Assembly: GCF_037055355.1 (NCBI RefSeq)
Contig: NZ_CP146350.1
Coordinates: 186,001-250,000 of the forward strand
Length of the DNA: 64,000 bases
Reading direction: 5' to 3'
Origin: Streptomyces sp. DG1A-41
Lineage (GTDB): Bacteria > Actinomycetota > Actinomycetes > Streptomycetales > Streptomycetaceae
Position numbers and translations under genes: made by a program. Position 1 is the stretch's first letter; every line of letters starts with the position of its first letter. The notes beneath the pieces are model-generated. The model searched no databases. It saw only the letters and a list, made by a program, of their open reading frames with translations, and was not told the DNA's origin. Positions 47,918 through 54,600 of the stretch are shown here, piece after piece.

Positions 47918-48337
47918 TCAGGAGAGGGGCACGACGGCGGTGATGCACTTGCCGCCGGCGGGCAGGTCGGACACGCGGACGTCGCGGGAGAGCCGGCAGA
48001 CGATGGGCCAGCCGTGTCCGCCGTGCCGCAGCCGTCCGTGCGGATCGGCGGGCGGCGCGGTCACCGGCAGTTCGTCGCTGCGGTCGCTCACCGAGACCCG
48101 TACGCCGGGGCCGTCGACGTCGACCTGGAAGTCGGTGACTCCGCCGCCGTGCAGGATCGCGTTGGTCGTCAGCTCCGAGGCGACGAGCAGCGCGTCGGAC
48201 AGGGCGCCCGCGTCACACGCGGTGTGGGTGGTGCGGCAGCGCTCGGCCACGGCGCGCTCCACGGCCCGGCGCGCCTCGGCGGGTTTGCTCGGCCGGGCCC
48301 GGCGCGCACCGGGCGGTTCGAATACGGATTCGATCAT
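47918..48337 (-). CDS. RsbW-like anti-sigma factor, GHKL ATPase
   Basis: 139-residue serine kinase-type anti-sigma factor. The N-box is DALLVASELTTNAILHGGG, the G1 box region VRVSVSDRSDELPVTAPP and the lid-like part GRLRHGGHGWPIVCRLSRDV, ending CITAVVPLS. The DxGxG aspartate motif is present only as SDRSDE, as in many Streptomyces RsbW homologues. ATG 48337 is chosen, with GAGGAG three to eight bases before; ATG 48352 has none. It is 206 bp upstream of the sigma gene at 46848 on the same strand, the expected rsbW-sigma arrangement. It would bind the sigma factor and phosphorylate an STAS antagonist. Confidence 0.9.
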   Translation of the reverse strand: MIESVFEPPGARRARPSKPAEARRAVERAVAERCRTTHTACDAGALSDALLVASELTTNAILHGGGVTDFQVDVDGPGVRVSVSDRSDELPVTAPPADPHGRLRHGGHGWPIVCRLSRDVRVSDLPAGGKCITAVVPLS

Positions 48338-48650
48338 GTGCTCCTCGCACATCCTTCAGCTCCCTGCTCGGTCAGGACATGAGCCGGGTCCAAACCGCGT
48401 ACCGTGGCCGCCCGCCCGGGCACACCTCGGGCTCATGGACCCGCTGCTCGGTGTTCGTCTTCCACCGCCCGCGACTTCGGGGCGCGCATCGCGCGAACGC
48501 CGCGGGTCTCCTAGTTCGGCTGACCCTTCCCCGCACCTGCAAACCTCGGTCCGCCCCGCTGCCGGAAAAAGAACCCGAAAAGACCCCTGGGACCCCGGGA
48601 CGGCCGTGCATCGGTGCCATCACCACGCGTCCTCGGGGTACGCGGTGTCC
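48338..48650. other. 313-bp intergenic region between rsbW-like gene and small gene
   Basis: No gene was recognised here. It contains the minus-strand SigB-type promoter candidate at 48521-48544. A GGGTAC at 48636-48641 lies only ten bases before the next ATG, too close to serve as that gene's -10. No strong terminator is seen. Confidence 0.45.
48521..48544 (-). promoter_or_regulatory. SigB-type promoter candidate for rsbW-sigma operon
   Basis: On the minus strand GTTT (48544-48541), 14 bp, GGGTCA (48526-48521) fits GNNT-N14-16-GGGTAC with two deviations, about 185 bp before the RsbW-like start. It would make the operon autoregulated. Confidence 0.4.
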
Positions 48651-48872
48651 ATGACCGATGTGGTGGATTCGGACGAACTGCTGCGGCGCATCCAGCGCGC
48701 GAGGGCCTGCGCGGTGCACGAGGAGCGGACGTGGCGGAGCAGGAGCGAGGAACTGGGCGCGACCGACCCGCAGGGGGCCCGGGACGCGACCGTACGGCAG
48801 ATGTCCTACGAAGCGGTGCTCAGGGTGCTGGACGAGATCCTGACTCCGGGCAAACACACAGCGCAGGGCTGA
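48651..48872 (+). CDS. Small conserved-looking hypothetical protein
   Basis: 73-residue, charged, all-helical protein (DVVDSDELLRRIQRARACAV, QMSYEAVLRVLDEILTPGKH). No known domain was recognised, though the size, charge and position among stress genes resemble small Streptomyces regulators. The ATG at 48651 lacks a strong ribosome site; GTG 48645 in the same frame is an alternative. A hairpin follows at 48883. It could be functional, but the evidence is limited to codon pattern and position. Confidence 0.5.
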   Translation: MTDVVDSDELLRRIQRARACAVHEERTWRSRSEELGATDPQGARDATVRQMSYEAVLRVLDEILTPGKHTAQG

Positions 48873-48882
48873 CCAGGAGGGC

Positions 48883-48906
48883 CCGTGCCCGGTGATGGGC
48901 ACGGGC
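48883..48906 (+). terminator. Strong hairpin between small gene and decarboxylase
   Basis: CCCGTGCCC (48883-48891) and GGGCACGGG (48898-48906) are perfect nine-base arms, loop GGTGAT, 10 bp after the small gene's stop. It would terminate that gene or act in the decarboxylase leader. It makes an earlier GTG start at 48885 for the decarboxylase unlikely. Confidence 0.6.
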
Positions 48907-48941
48907 GGATTGTGGGGGCACGCGCCGGGAACCCGGTGCAC

Positions 48942-50420
48942 ATGACAGCCGACCACACCCGAGCACCGGTCCTGGAAGCCCTGGACGAGTACCGCCGCAA
49001 GGGGCACCTGTCGTTCACGCCGCCCGGGCACAAGCAGGCCCGCGGCGCCGACCCGGCGGTCCGGGAGGTCCTCGGTGACGCGGTCTTCCACGGCGACGTG
49101 CTGGCCTCGGGCGGTCTGGACGACCGGCTCACCCGGGGGCGGGTGCTGCACCGCGCCCAGGAGCTGATGGCCGACGCCGTGCACGCCGAGCACACGTTTT
49201 TCAGCACGTGCGGCAGTTCCCTGTCGGTGAAGGCCGCGATGCTGTCGGTCGCCGGGCCGCACGAGAAGTTACTCATCGGGCGTGACACCCACAAGTCGGT
49301 GGTGGCGGGGCTGATCATCTCCGGCATCGAGCCCGTCTGGGTCGACCCGCGGTGGGACGCCGAGCGGCACTTGGCCCATCCCCCGTCCGCCGAGGACTTC
49401 GACCGGGCCTTCGAGGCCCACCCGGACGCGCGCGGCGCACTGGTCACTAGCCCCACACCGTACGGCGGCTGCGCGGATCTGCGGGCGGTCGCCAAGGTGT
49501 GCCACCGGCGCTCGCGGCCGCTGATCGTGGACGAGGCCTGGGGCGCGCACCTGCCGTTCCACCCCGGTCTGCCGTCCTGGGCGATGGACGCGGGCGCGGA
49601 CATCTGCGTGACCAGCATCCACAAGATGGGCAGCGGCCTGGAGCAGGGCTCGGTCTTCCATCTCCAGGGCGATCTCGTCCCCCCGGCCCTGCTGGGGATG
49701 CGCGCGGACCTGCTGGGCACCACGAGCCCGTCGGTGCTGATCTTCGCGGGTCTGGACGGCTGGCGACGGCAGATGGCACTGCACGGCGAGGAGCTGATGG
49801 GCGGCGCGCTGGAGCTCGCGGCCGAGGTCCGGTCGGCCATCGAGGAGATCGACGGGCTGCACGTCAACGACCGCGACGACTTCTGCGGCCCGGACCTGTC
49901 CGACGACCTCGACCCGCTACCCGGCGTCATCGACCTCGGCGGGCTGGGGATCACGGGCTTCCAGGCGGCGGACTGGCTGCGCGAACACCGGCAGATCGAC
50001 GCGCATCTTGTGGACCACCGCCGCATCGGCGCGCAGATCACCCACGGCGACGACCGGGAGACGACCGGGCAGCTGCTGGAAGCGCTGCGGGACCTCACCC
50101 GGGTAGCGCGAGACCTGCCCCGGGCGCCGCGGGTGGAGGTGCCGTCGCCCGCGGCGCTGCGGATGGAACAGGCCGTACTGCCCCGCGACGCGTTCTTCGG
50201 CCCGGCCGAGGACGTGCCGGTGGCGCGGGCGGCCGGACGGGTCGCGGCGGAGATGATCACGCCGTATCCCCCCGGCATCCCGGCGGTCCTGCCGGGCGAG
50301 CGCCTCACCGAGCCGGTGCTGGCGTACCTGCGGACCGGACTGGCCGCGGGCATGCACCTGCCCGACCCCACGGACCCGGAGCTGGAGACGGTCCGGGTTC
50401 GCGCCGGGGACGCGAAGTGA
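48942..50420 (+). CDS. Orn/Lys/Arg-type PLP decarboxylase
   Basis: 492-residue fold-type I PLP enzyme of the Orn/Lys/Arg decarboxylase group without the wing domain of the biodegradative enterobacterial forms. Signatures are KGHLSFTPPGHKQARGADPA near the start, STCGSSLSVKAAMLSVAGPH (substrate loop), LIVDEAWGAHLPFHPGLPSW (PLP-ring aspartate and alanine) and CVTSIHKMGSGLEQGS, where the lysine of SxHK forms the Schiff base. The C-terminal domain includes GRVAAEMITPYPPGIPAVLP. It should make cadaverine, putrescine or agmatine. ATG 48942 is used; GTG 48885 has GGAGG but lies in a hairpin. A single lysE-type exporter gene is 1.2 kb downstream on the other strand. Confidence 0.9.
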   Translation: MTADHTRAPVLEALDEYRRKGHLSFTPPGHKQARGADPAVREVLGDAVFHGDVLASGGLDDRLTRGRVLHRAQELMADAVHAEHTFFSTCGSSLSVKAAMLSVAGPHEKLLIGRDTHKSVVAGLIISGIEPVWVDPRWDAERHLAHPPSAEDFDRAFEAHPDARGALVTSPTPYGGCADLRAVAKVCHRRSRPLIVDEAWGAHLPFHPGLPSWAMDAGADICVTSIHKMGSGLEQGSVFHLQGDLVPPALLGMRADLLGTTSPSVLIFAGLDGWRRQMALHGEELMGGALELAAEVRSAIEEIDGLHVNDRDDFCGPDLSDDLDPLPGVIDLGGLGITGFQAADWLREHRQIDAHLVDHRRIGAQITHGDDRETTGQLLEALRDLTRVARDLPRAPRVEVPSPAALRMEQAVLPRDAFFGPAEDVPVARAAGRVAAEMITPYPPGIPAVLPGERLTEPVLAYLRTGLAAGMHLPDPTDPELETVRVRAGDAK

Positions 50421-50465
50421 AGTGAAACCGGTCACGCGCCCCGGTTTGGGGTGCACGCACGTCCC

Positions 50466-50471
50466 TAGGAT
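50466..50471 (+). promoter_or_regulatory. -10 element of candidate small RNA promoter
   Basis: TAGGAT at 50466-50471 resembles a HrdB-type -10 (TAgraT). A partial -35 (TTTGG around 50445-50449) lies 16-17 bp upstream. Transcription would begin near 50478. Confidence 0.4.
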
Positions 50472-50477
50472 GGTTTA

Positions 50478-50574
50478 CGGTTCATTCATAAGTGGTGGCG
50501 GAGTCGACCCACTGTCCTCCGCGCACCACCGCTTACGGCCCTGGCTGGTTTCCCCCGTCCAGCCAGGGCTTTTT
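50478..50574 (+). ncRNA. Candidate small RNA with two hairpins and intrinsic terminator
   Basis: No reading frame explains this 97-nt stretch. Hairpin 1 has a 12-bp stem: GTGGTGGCGGAG at 50492-50503 pairs with 50517-50529 with one bulged G (50523), and its loop holds ACCCAC. Hairpin 2 is an intrinsic terminator: GCCCTGGCTGG (50538-50548), loop with five C residues, CCAGCCAGGGC (50559-50569), then five T residues. A terminator of this classical type is rare in such GC-rich DNA. The decarboxylase gene ends 50 bp before the putative start, so an attenuator or leader of the CRP-like gene at 50684 is the alternative. C-rich loops recall the actinobacterial 6C RNA, but six consecutive C residues are absent. 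Confidence 0.6.
50538..50574 (+). terminator. Intrinsic terminator of the small RNA
   Basis: Perfect 11-bp stem 50538-50548 / 50559-50569, ten-base loop, followed by TTTTT at 50570-50574. Confidence 0.85.
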
Positions 50575-50683
50575 CATGCCCGGAGAAAGTTCCGCACGCC
50601 GAGGTGCCCTGGACCCCGCCAGCGGCTGAAATGGGCGTAGGGAAAGCACCGGAAGTCCACCGCCCGGCGAGGAGCTCCGCGTC

Positions 50684-51139
50684 ATGACCAAAGCGATCAA
50701 ACTCCTGACCGCCCTGCCCCCGCCCCAGCGGCAGCGCCTGATGACGCTCGCCCGGGAGGTGTCCTTCCCCGAGGACGCCCGGATCTTCGAGGCGGACGGC
50801 ACGGCCGACCGCTTCTGGGTCATCCGCTCCGGCGCGGTCTCCCTGGACCAGCAGGTGAACTCCCTCCAGCGGGTGACCGTGGCCAGCCTCGGCGCGGGCG
50901 ACCTGCTCGGCTGGTCCTGGCTGTTCCCGCCGTACACCTGGGACTTCGGCGCGGTGGCGTTCAGCCCCGTACGGGCCTACGAGTTCGACGCGCGGGCCGT
51001 GCTGGCACTGTGCGAGGAGGACCCGGAGCTCGGGCTGACGCTGGTGCGCAACGTCGCGGAGGTGCTCGCGCACCGGCTGGAGATGACCCGGGGCAAGCTG
51101 ATGGAGCAGTACACGTTGCACCGGCGGGGCGCCCTGTGA
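50684..51139 (+). CDS. CRP/FNR-like cyclic-nucleotide-binding-domain protein without DNA-binding domain
   Basis: 151-residue protein that is only a cNMP-binding beta-roll (about residues 10-125): LAREVSFPEDARIFEADGTA, DRFWVIRSGAVSLDQQ, VASLGAGDLLGWSWLFPP, followed by the dimerisation-helix start TLVRNVAEVLAHRLEMTRGK. The phosphate-binding cassette normally GExxxxxxRxA is poorly conserved (GDLLGWSWLFPPYTW), so the ligand may not be cAMP. There is no helix-turn-helix, unlike true CRP, so it probably works by protein contact. ATG 50684 follows GAGGAG. It is 110 bp downstream of the small RNA terminator. Confidence 0.87.
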   Translation: MTKAIKLLTALPPPQRQRLMTLAREVSFPEDARIFEADGTADRFWVIRSGAVSLDQQVNSLQRVTVASLGAGDLLGWSWLFPPYTWDFGAVAFSPVRAYEFDARAVLALCEEDPELGLTLVRNVAEVLAHRLEMTRGKLMEQYTLHRRGAL

Positions 51140-51143
51140 GACG

Positions 51144-51480
51144 TCAGACGCGGTAGCGCCGCGGCTTCGGCATGGCCGCGGCCAGCGCCGGCATCACGGC
51201 GACGAGCAGCAGCCCGCCGCCCGCGACGGCGGTACGGGAGCCGAAGGCGGAGCCCGCGGTGCCGTGCAGCACGTCGGCGAGGCGCGGGCCGCCCGCCACG
51301 ACGACGGTGAAGACGCCCTGCATGCGCCCGCGCATCTCGTCGGTCGCGGCCCACAGCAGGATGGCCCCGCGGAAGACCATCGACACCATGTCGGCCACGG
51401 CGAGGAACGCCACTCCCACCCACAGGTTGCCGCTCAGCGCGAAGCCCGTGATCGCCGCACCCCAGACGACGACCGCCCCG
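51144..51480 (-). pseudogene. C-terminal fragment of EntS-like MFS exporter
   Basis: The minus-strand frame carries AVVVWGAAITGFALSGNLW, VGVAFLAVADMVSMVFRGAI and DEMRGRMQGVFTVVVAGGPR, matching the last third of MFS proteins of the EntS/YbdA group, and ends with an LLLVAVMPALAAAMP helix. The N-terminal two thirds are absent: above 51480 homology stops and the DNA has no matching frame. The remaining 112 residues or so are unlikely to transport. It abuts the CRP-like gene tail to tail, four bases apart. Confidence 0.8.
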
Positions 51481-51605
51481 GTGCCGGATCCTGCCCGTCC
51501 GTCGTGCCCTCGCTCGTGTCCACTCGCCGCTTCCTGGATGCTCGCTGCACCTATCCGGCCGGGATCACTGTCGCACCAGCCGCCGGGCGCCCAGGAGCCG
51601 AGGTC

Positions 51606-52223
51606 TCAGCTTCCGGTGATGAGCACGGCACCGAGCACGATCATGGTGGCGGCGACCAGGCCGTCCAGGACCCGCCAGGCGGCGGGCCTGGCGAGGAAAC
51701 GGCCGAGCATCCGGGCGCCGAAGCCGAGGGCGGCGAACCAGCACAGGCTGGCCAGCACGGCGCCGAGGCCGAACGTCCAGCGCAGCGGGCCGTGGTCGGC
51801 GGCGACGGAGCCGAGCAGGAACACGGTGTCGAGGTAGACGTGCGGGTTGAGCCAGGTCATCGCCAGGCAGGTGAGCACGGCCCGGCGGCGCGATCCGGCC
51901 GCCTCCCCGTCCGTCCGCAGCGCGCCGCCGTCCGGCCGGAACACCCGCCGGGCGGCCAGGGCGCCGTAGCCCAGCAGGAACGCGCCGCCGATCCAGCCGA
52001 TCACCGTCAGCGCGCCCGGCCACGCCGTCACCACCGCGCCGACCCCGCCGACCCCTAGCGTGATGAGGGCGGCGTCGGACAGGGCGCAGATGCCGACGAC
52101 GGCGAGGACGGCGTCGCGGCGGATGCCCTGGCGCAGGACGAAGGCGTTCTGGGCTCCGATGGCGACGATGAGGGACAGGCCGGTGCCGAATCCCGCGGCT
52201 GCGGCGGTGAAGGTGCTGGTCAT
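51606..52223 (-). CDS. lysE: LysE/ArgO-type amino-acid exporter
   Basis: 205-residue inner-membrane protein of the LysE family with six hydrophobic helices. The start GFGTGLSLIVAIGAQNAFVL contains the conserved GAQNAF; the middle has ALSDAALITLGVGGVGAVV and LTCLAMTWLNPHVYLDTVFL with the LNPHxYLD family signature. LysE exports lysine and arginine in Corynebacterium. It is divergent from the LysG-like regulator across 66 bp that hold a 26-bp dyad. ATG 52223 is used. The PLP decarboxylase of basic amino acids nearby (48942) may work on the same substrates. Confidence 0.93.
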   Translation of the reverse strand: MTSTFTAAAAGFGTGLSLIVAIGAQNAFVLRQGIRRDAVLAVVGICALSDAALITLGVGGVGAVVTAWPGALTVIGWIGGAFLLGYGALAARRVFRPDGGALRTDGEAAGSRRRAVLTCLAMTWLNPHVYLDTVFLLGSVAADHGPLRWTFGLGAVLASLCWFAALGFGARMLGRFLARPAAWRVLDGLVAATMIVLGAVLITGS

Positions 52224-52259
52224 GGCCGTGACGCTACGGACCGGCCCGTTTCACGTACA

Positions 52260-52285
52260 GCTAAAGATTCTTACGTATCGTTAGC
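52260..52285. promoter_or_regulatory. LysG-type operator in lysE-lysG intergenic region
   Basis: A 26-bp dyad with ends GCTAA (52260-52264) and TTAGC (52281-52285) and inner GAT / ATC steps lies between divergent lysE and lysG-like genes. Size and position fit an LTTR activation site. Confidence 0.6.
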
Positions 52286-52289
52286 GCTC

Positions 52290-53189
52290 GTGATGACTGA
52301 TCTGCCTCTGGACCAGGTGCGGACCCTGCTCGCGGTCGTGGACGAGGGGACGTTCGACGCGGCGGCTGCCGCGCTGCATGTGACGCCGTCGGCGATCAGT
52401 CAGCGCGTGAAGGCGCTGGAGCAGCGCACGGGGCGGGTGCTGCTGCTGCGGACCAAGCCGGTGCGGCCGACCGAGTCGGGCGAGGTGCTGGTGCGGCTGG
52501 CCCGGCAGGTGGCGCGGCTGGAGCGCGACGCGTACGCGGAGCTCGGGCTGAGCGGGGCCGGGGAGCCGACCCGGATTTCGGTGGCGGTGAACGCGGACTC
52601 GCTGGCCACCTGGTTCCTCCGGGTGCTCACGCGCGTGCCGGAGGAGCTGCGGCTCTACTTCGAACTGCGCCGCGAGGACGAGGACCACACGGCGGCGCTG
52701 CTGCGGGAGGGGGTGGTGATGGCGGCGGTGACCTCGTCGCCGGATCCCGTGCCGGGCTGTTCCGTCCGGTCGCTGGGGCGGATGCGCTACATCCCCGTGG
52801 TGGCGCCGGACTTCGCCGCGCGCCACCTCGACGGGCCGCTGGAACAGGTGCTCCTCGACCTGCCCGTGGTGGCCTTCGACCGGCGGGACGACTTCCAGGA
52901 CGGTTTCGTGCGCCGGCTCACCCGGGGGCGGAGCGGCGCGAGCGCGCTGCGGCACTACGTGCCCACCTCGGAGGGTTTCGTCGAGGCCGTGGCCGCCGGA
53001 CTGGGCTGGGGCCTGGTGCCCGAGGCCCAGGCGGACCCGCTGCTGCGCACCGGGCGGCTGGTCGGGTTCGCCCCGGGCCGGACGGTGGACGTGCCGCTGT
53101 ACTGGCAGCAGTGGAAGCTCGACTCGCCCGCGCTGGCGCAGGTGGCTCAGGCGGTGACGGCGACCGCCGGTGAGGCACTGCGGGCGTGA
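52290..53189 (+). CDS. lysG: LysG/ArgP-like LysR-family regulator
   Basis: 299-residue LTTR. The N-terminal winged helix has LAVVDEGTFDAAAAALHVTP with recognition helix SAISQRVKALEQRTGRVLL. The effector domain contains RISVAVNADSLATWFLRVLT and VEAVAAGLGWGLVPEAQADP, typical of LysG/ArgP regulators that activate basic-amino-acid export. It is divergent from lysE, which it likely activates when lysine or arginine accumulates. The start is GTG 52290 or ATG 52293, very near the operator, so the mRNA may be leaderless or nearly so. Confidence 0.93.
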   Translation: MMTDLPLDQVRTLLAVVDEGTFDAAAAALHVTPSAISQRVKALEQRTGRVLLLRTKPVRPTESGEVLVRLARQVARLERDAYAELGLSGAGEPTRISVAVNADSLATWFLRVLTRVPEELRLYFELRREDEDHTAALLREGVVMAAVTSSPDPVPGCSVRSLGRMRYIPVVAPDFAARHLDGPLEQVLLDLPVVAFDRRDDFQDGFVRRLTRGRSGASALRHYVPTSEGFVEAVAAGLGWGLVPEAQADPLLRTGRLVGFAPGRTVDVPLYWQQWKLDSPALAQVAQAVTATAGEALRA

Positions 53190-53359
53190 CGCCCTGTGGT
53201 CGCGTTCCCTGATCCGCTGACGGCCTACGGCTCGCCTGGGCATGCGCGAGCGGTGAGCGGCTGCCCGGGGCGCCGCTGTTTCACGAAGCGTCGACAGGTG
53301 ACCCGAAAAGGAGTAAGCATCCGAAAGGCACGTTTCTACTGCGATCGCAGGTGACTTCG

Positions 53360-53611
53360 ATGGACAACTGGCGAGACCACGCTGCCTGCCGGCACGAGGA
53401 TCCCGAGCTCTTCTTCCCGATCGGCGCCTCCGGCCCGGCCCTGCTGCAGACGGAGCAGGCCAAGGCGGTGTGCCGGCGCTGTCCCGTCACGGAGCAGTGC
53501 TTGCAGTGGGCGCTGGACACGGGGCAGTCCATCGGTGTGTGGGGCGGGACGAGCGAGACGGAACGGCGTGCGCTGAAGCGGCGTGCGGCGGCCCGGCGCC
53601 GCTCCGGCTGA
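53360..53611 (+). CDS. WhiB-like iron-sulfur regulator (Wbl)
   Basis: 83-residue actinobacterial Wbl protein. Four cysteines at 10, 38, 41 and 47 (AACRHEDPELFFPIG, CRRCPVTEQC) would bind a [4Fe-4S] cluster, and GVWGGTSETERRALKRRAAA provides the conserved turn and basic DNA-contact tail. Wbl proteins sense redox or nitric oxide and act through the sigma factor. ATG 53360 is preferred, with GCAGGTGA upstream; GTG 53351 overlaps that site. There is no regulatory partner gene beside it. It is one of the short, WblE-like members. Confidence 0.93.
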   Translation: MDNWRDHAACRHEDPELFFPIGASGPALLQTEQAKAVCRRCPVTEQCLQWALDTGQSIGVWGGTSETERRALKRRAAARRRSG

Positions 53612-53637
53612 CGCCCTGCCCACTCCCCCTGGGGGAC

Positions 53638-54081
53638 TCAGCTGCGCCGCAGCGGCCCCCAGGGGTTCTCCTGCCGGGACACCTCCGCCTTTGCCTCGTC
53701 GATCACCTGCTGGTCGATCCAGCACATCGGCCGGACGTCGGTGACCAGCGGTTCGTTGTCGGGCCCCCGGGAGGTCTCCTTGCCCGCGAGCGCCCAGGGC
53801 CGTACACCGGGCCCCTTCTCGTGCGGCAGATGGGCGTAGTCGTGCAGGCGACGGGCCACCCACACCCGGACAGGCCGGTCCTCCCACCAGTCCTCGACGT
53901 CGAGCGGGTTGGCGGACAGGCCCGGCATGGACACGCCCGTCAGATCGTCGGTGCTGGACACGTCGCGGAGATCGGTCGCGGGGCCGCGCGACCAGCGGAC
54001 GTACAGGCCCTGGTGCCGTTCCACCAGCTCGGTGAGCTCGGTGAGTGTGCGCACGACCGGCAGGTCGTCGGATCCGCTCAT
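53638..54081 (-). CDS. DUF6098 hypothetical protein
   Basis: 147-residue protein with segments known from the Streptomyces DUF6098 group: LYVRWSRGPATDLRDVSSTD, DDLTGVSMPGLSANPLDVED, WWEDRPVRVWVARRLHDYAH and VRPMCWIDQQVIDEAKAEV. It looks like a compact alpha/beta protein with many aromatic and charged residues. No catalytic motif is known. It is convergent with the Wbl gene, 26 bp away. The start is ATG 54081. Confidence 0.8.
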   Translation of the reverse strand: MSGSDDLPVVRTLTELTELVERHQGLYVRWSRGPATDLRDVSSTDDLTGVSMPGLSANPLDVEDWWEDRPVRVWVARRLHDYAHLPHEKGPGVRPWALAGKETSRGPDNEPLVTDVRPMCWIDQQVIDEAKAEVSRQENPWGPLRRS

Positions 54082-54226
54082 GTCGTGACCTCCTCCCTCG
54101 ACGCCGTCAGGCGGACGGAGTACCCGCCCGGCGCGAGCGGAATCGGCCGTTCGGCACGGCCGGGTGCAGGCACCCGGCCGGGGTTACGCTCGCCGCATAC
54201 CCGTCCGTCGCAAGAAGGGGCCGACC

Positions 54227-54577
54227 ATGAGCGTCCGCGTGCGCCGCGTCTACGATCCGCCCGAGCCGGAGGACGGGGTGCGTGTCCTGGTCGACCGGCT
54301 GTGGCCGCGGGGGCTGGCGAAGGACGCCGCGCGGGTGGACGAGTGGCCGAAGGCGATCGCCCCGTCGACGGAGCTGCGCCGCTGGTACCGCGCGGGCGAG
54401 GGCTCGTACGAGGAATTCGCCGGGCGGTACGAGGCGGAGCTCGCCGGCGACGAGGCGGCCGAACTCCTCGACCACGTCCGTGACCTGGCCCGCAAGGGCG
54501 ATGTGACACTGCTGACCGCGTCGAAGACGCCGGAGCAGAGCCACGCCACGGTGCTGGCCCGCCTCGTGCAGGGCTGA
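54227..54577 (+). CDS. DUF488 family protein
   Basis: 116-residue protein of the DUF488/YeaO type. Diagnostic parts are VRVLVDRLWPRGLAKDAARV, DEWPKAIAPSTELRRWY and LLTASKTPEQSHATVLARL. The tryptophan-proline-arginine-glycine (WPRG) and SxELRxWF-like motifs mark the family, whose function is unknown. ATG 54227 has AAGGGG seven bases upstream. It is transcribed toward the convergent FAD dehydrogenase gene, 23 bp away. Confidence 0.88.
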   Translation: MSVRVRRVYDPPEPEDGVRVLVDRLWPRGLAKDAARVDEWPKAIAPSTELRRWYRAGEGSYEEFAGRYEAELAGDEAAELLDHVRDLARKGDVTLLTASKTPEQSHATVLARLVQG

Positions 54578-54600
54578 GCAGGCGGGCCCTCCGGGCACGA

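Noticed and set aside
48636..48641. GGGTAC as the -10 of a SigB promoter for the gene at 48651
   Set aside because: It lies ten bases before the ATG and has no GNNT at 14-16 bp upstream, so it cannot give a normal leader.
50478..50574. Calling the small RNA a member of the 6C family
   Set aside because: The loops contain only CCC and CCCCC, below the six consecutive C residues that define the motif; left as an unclassified candidate.
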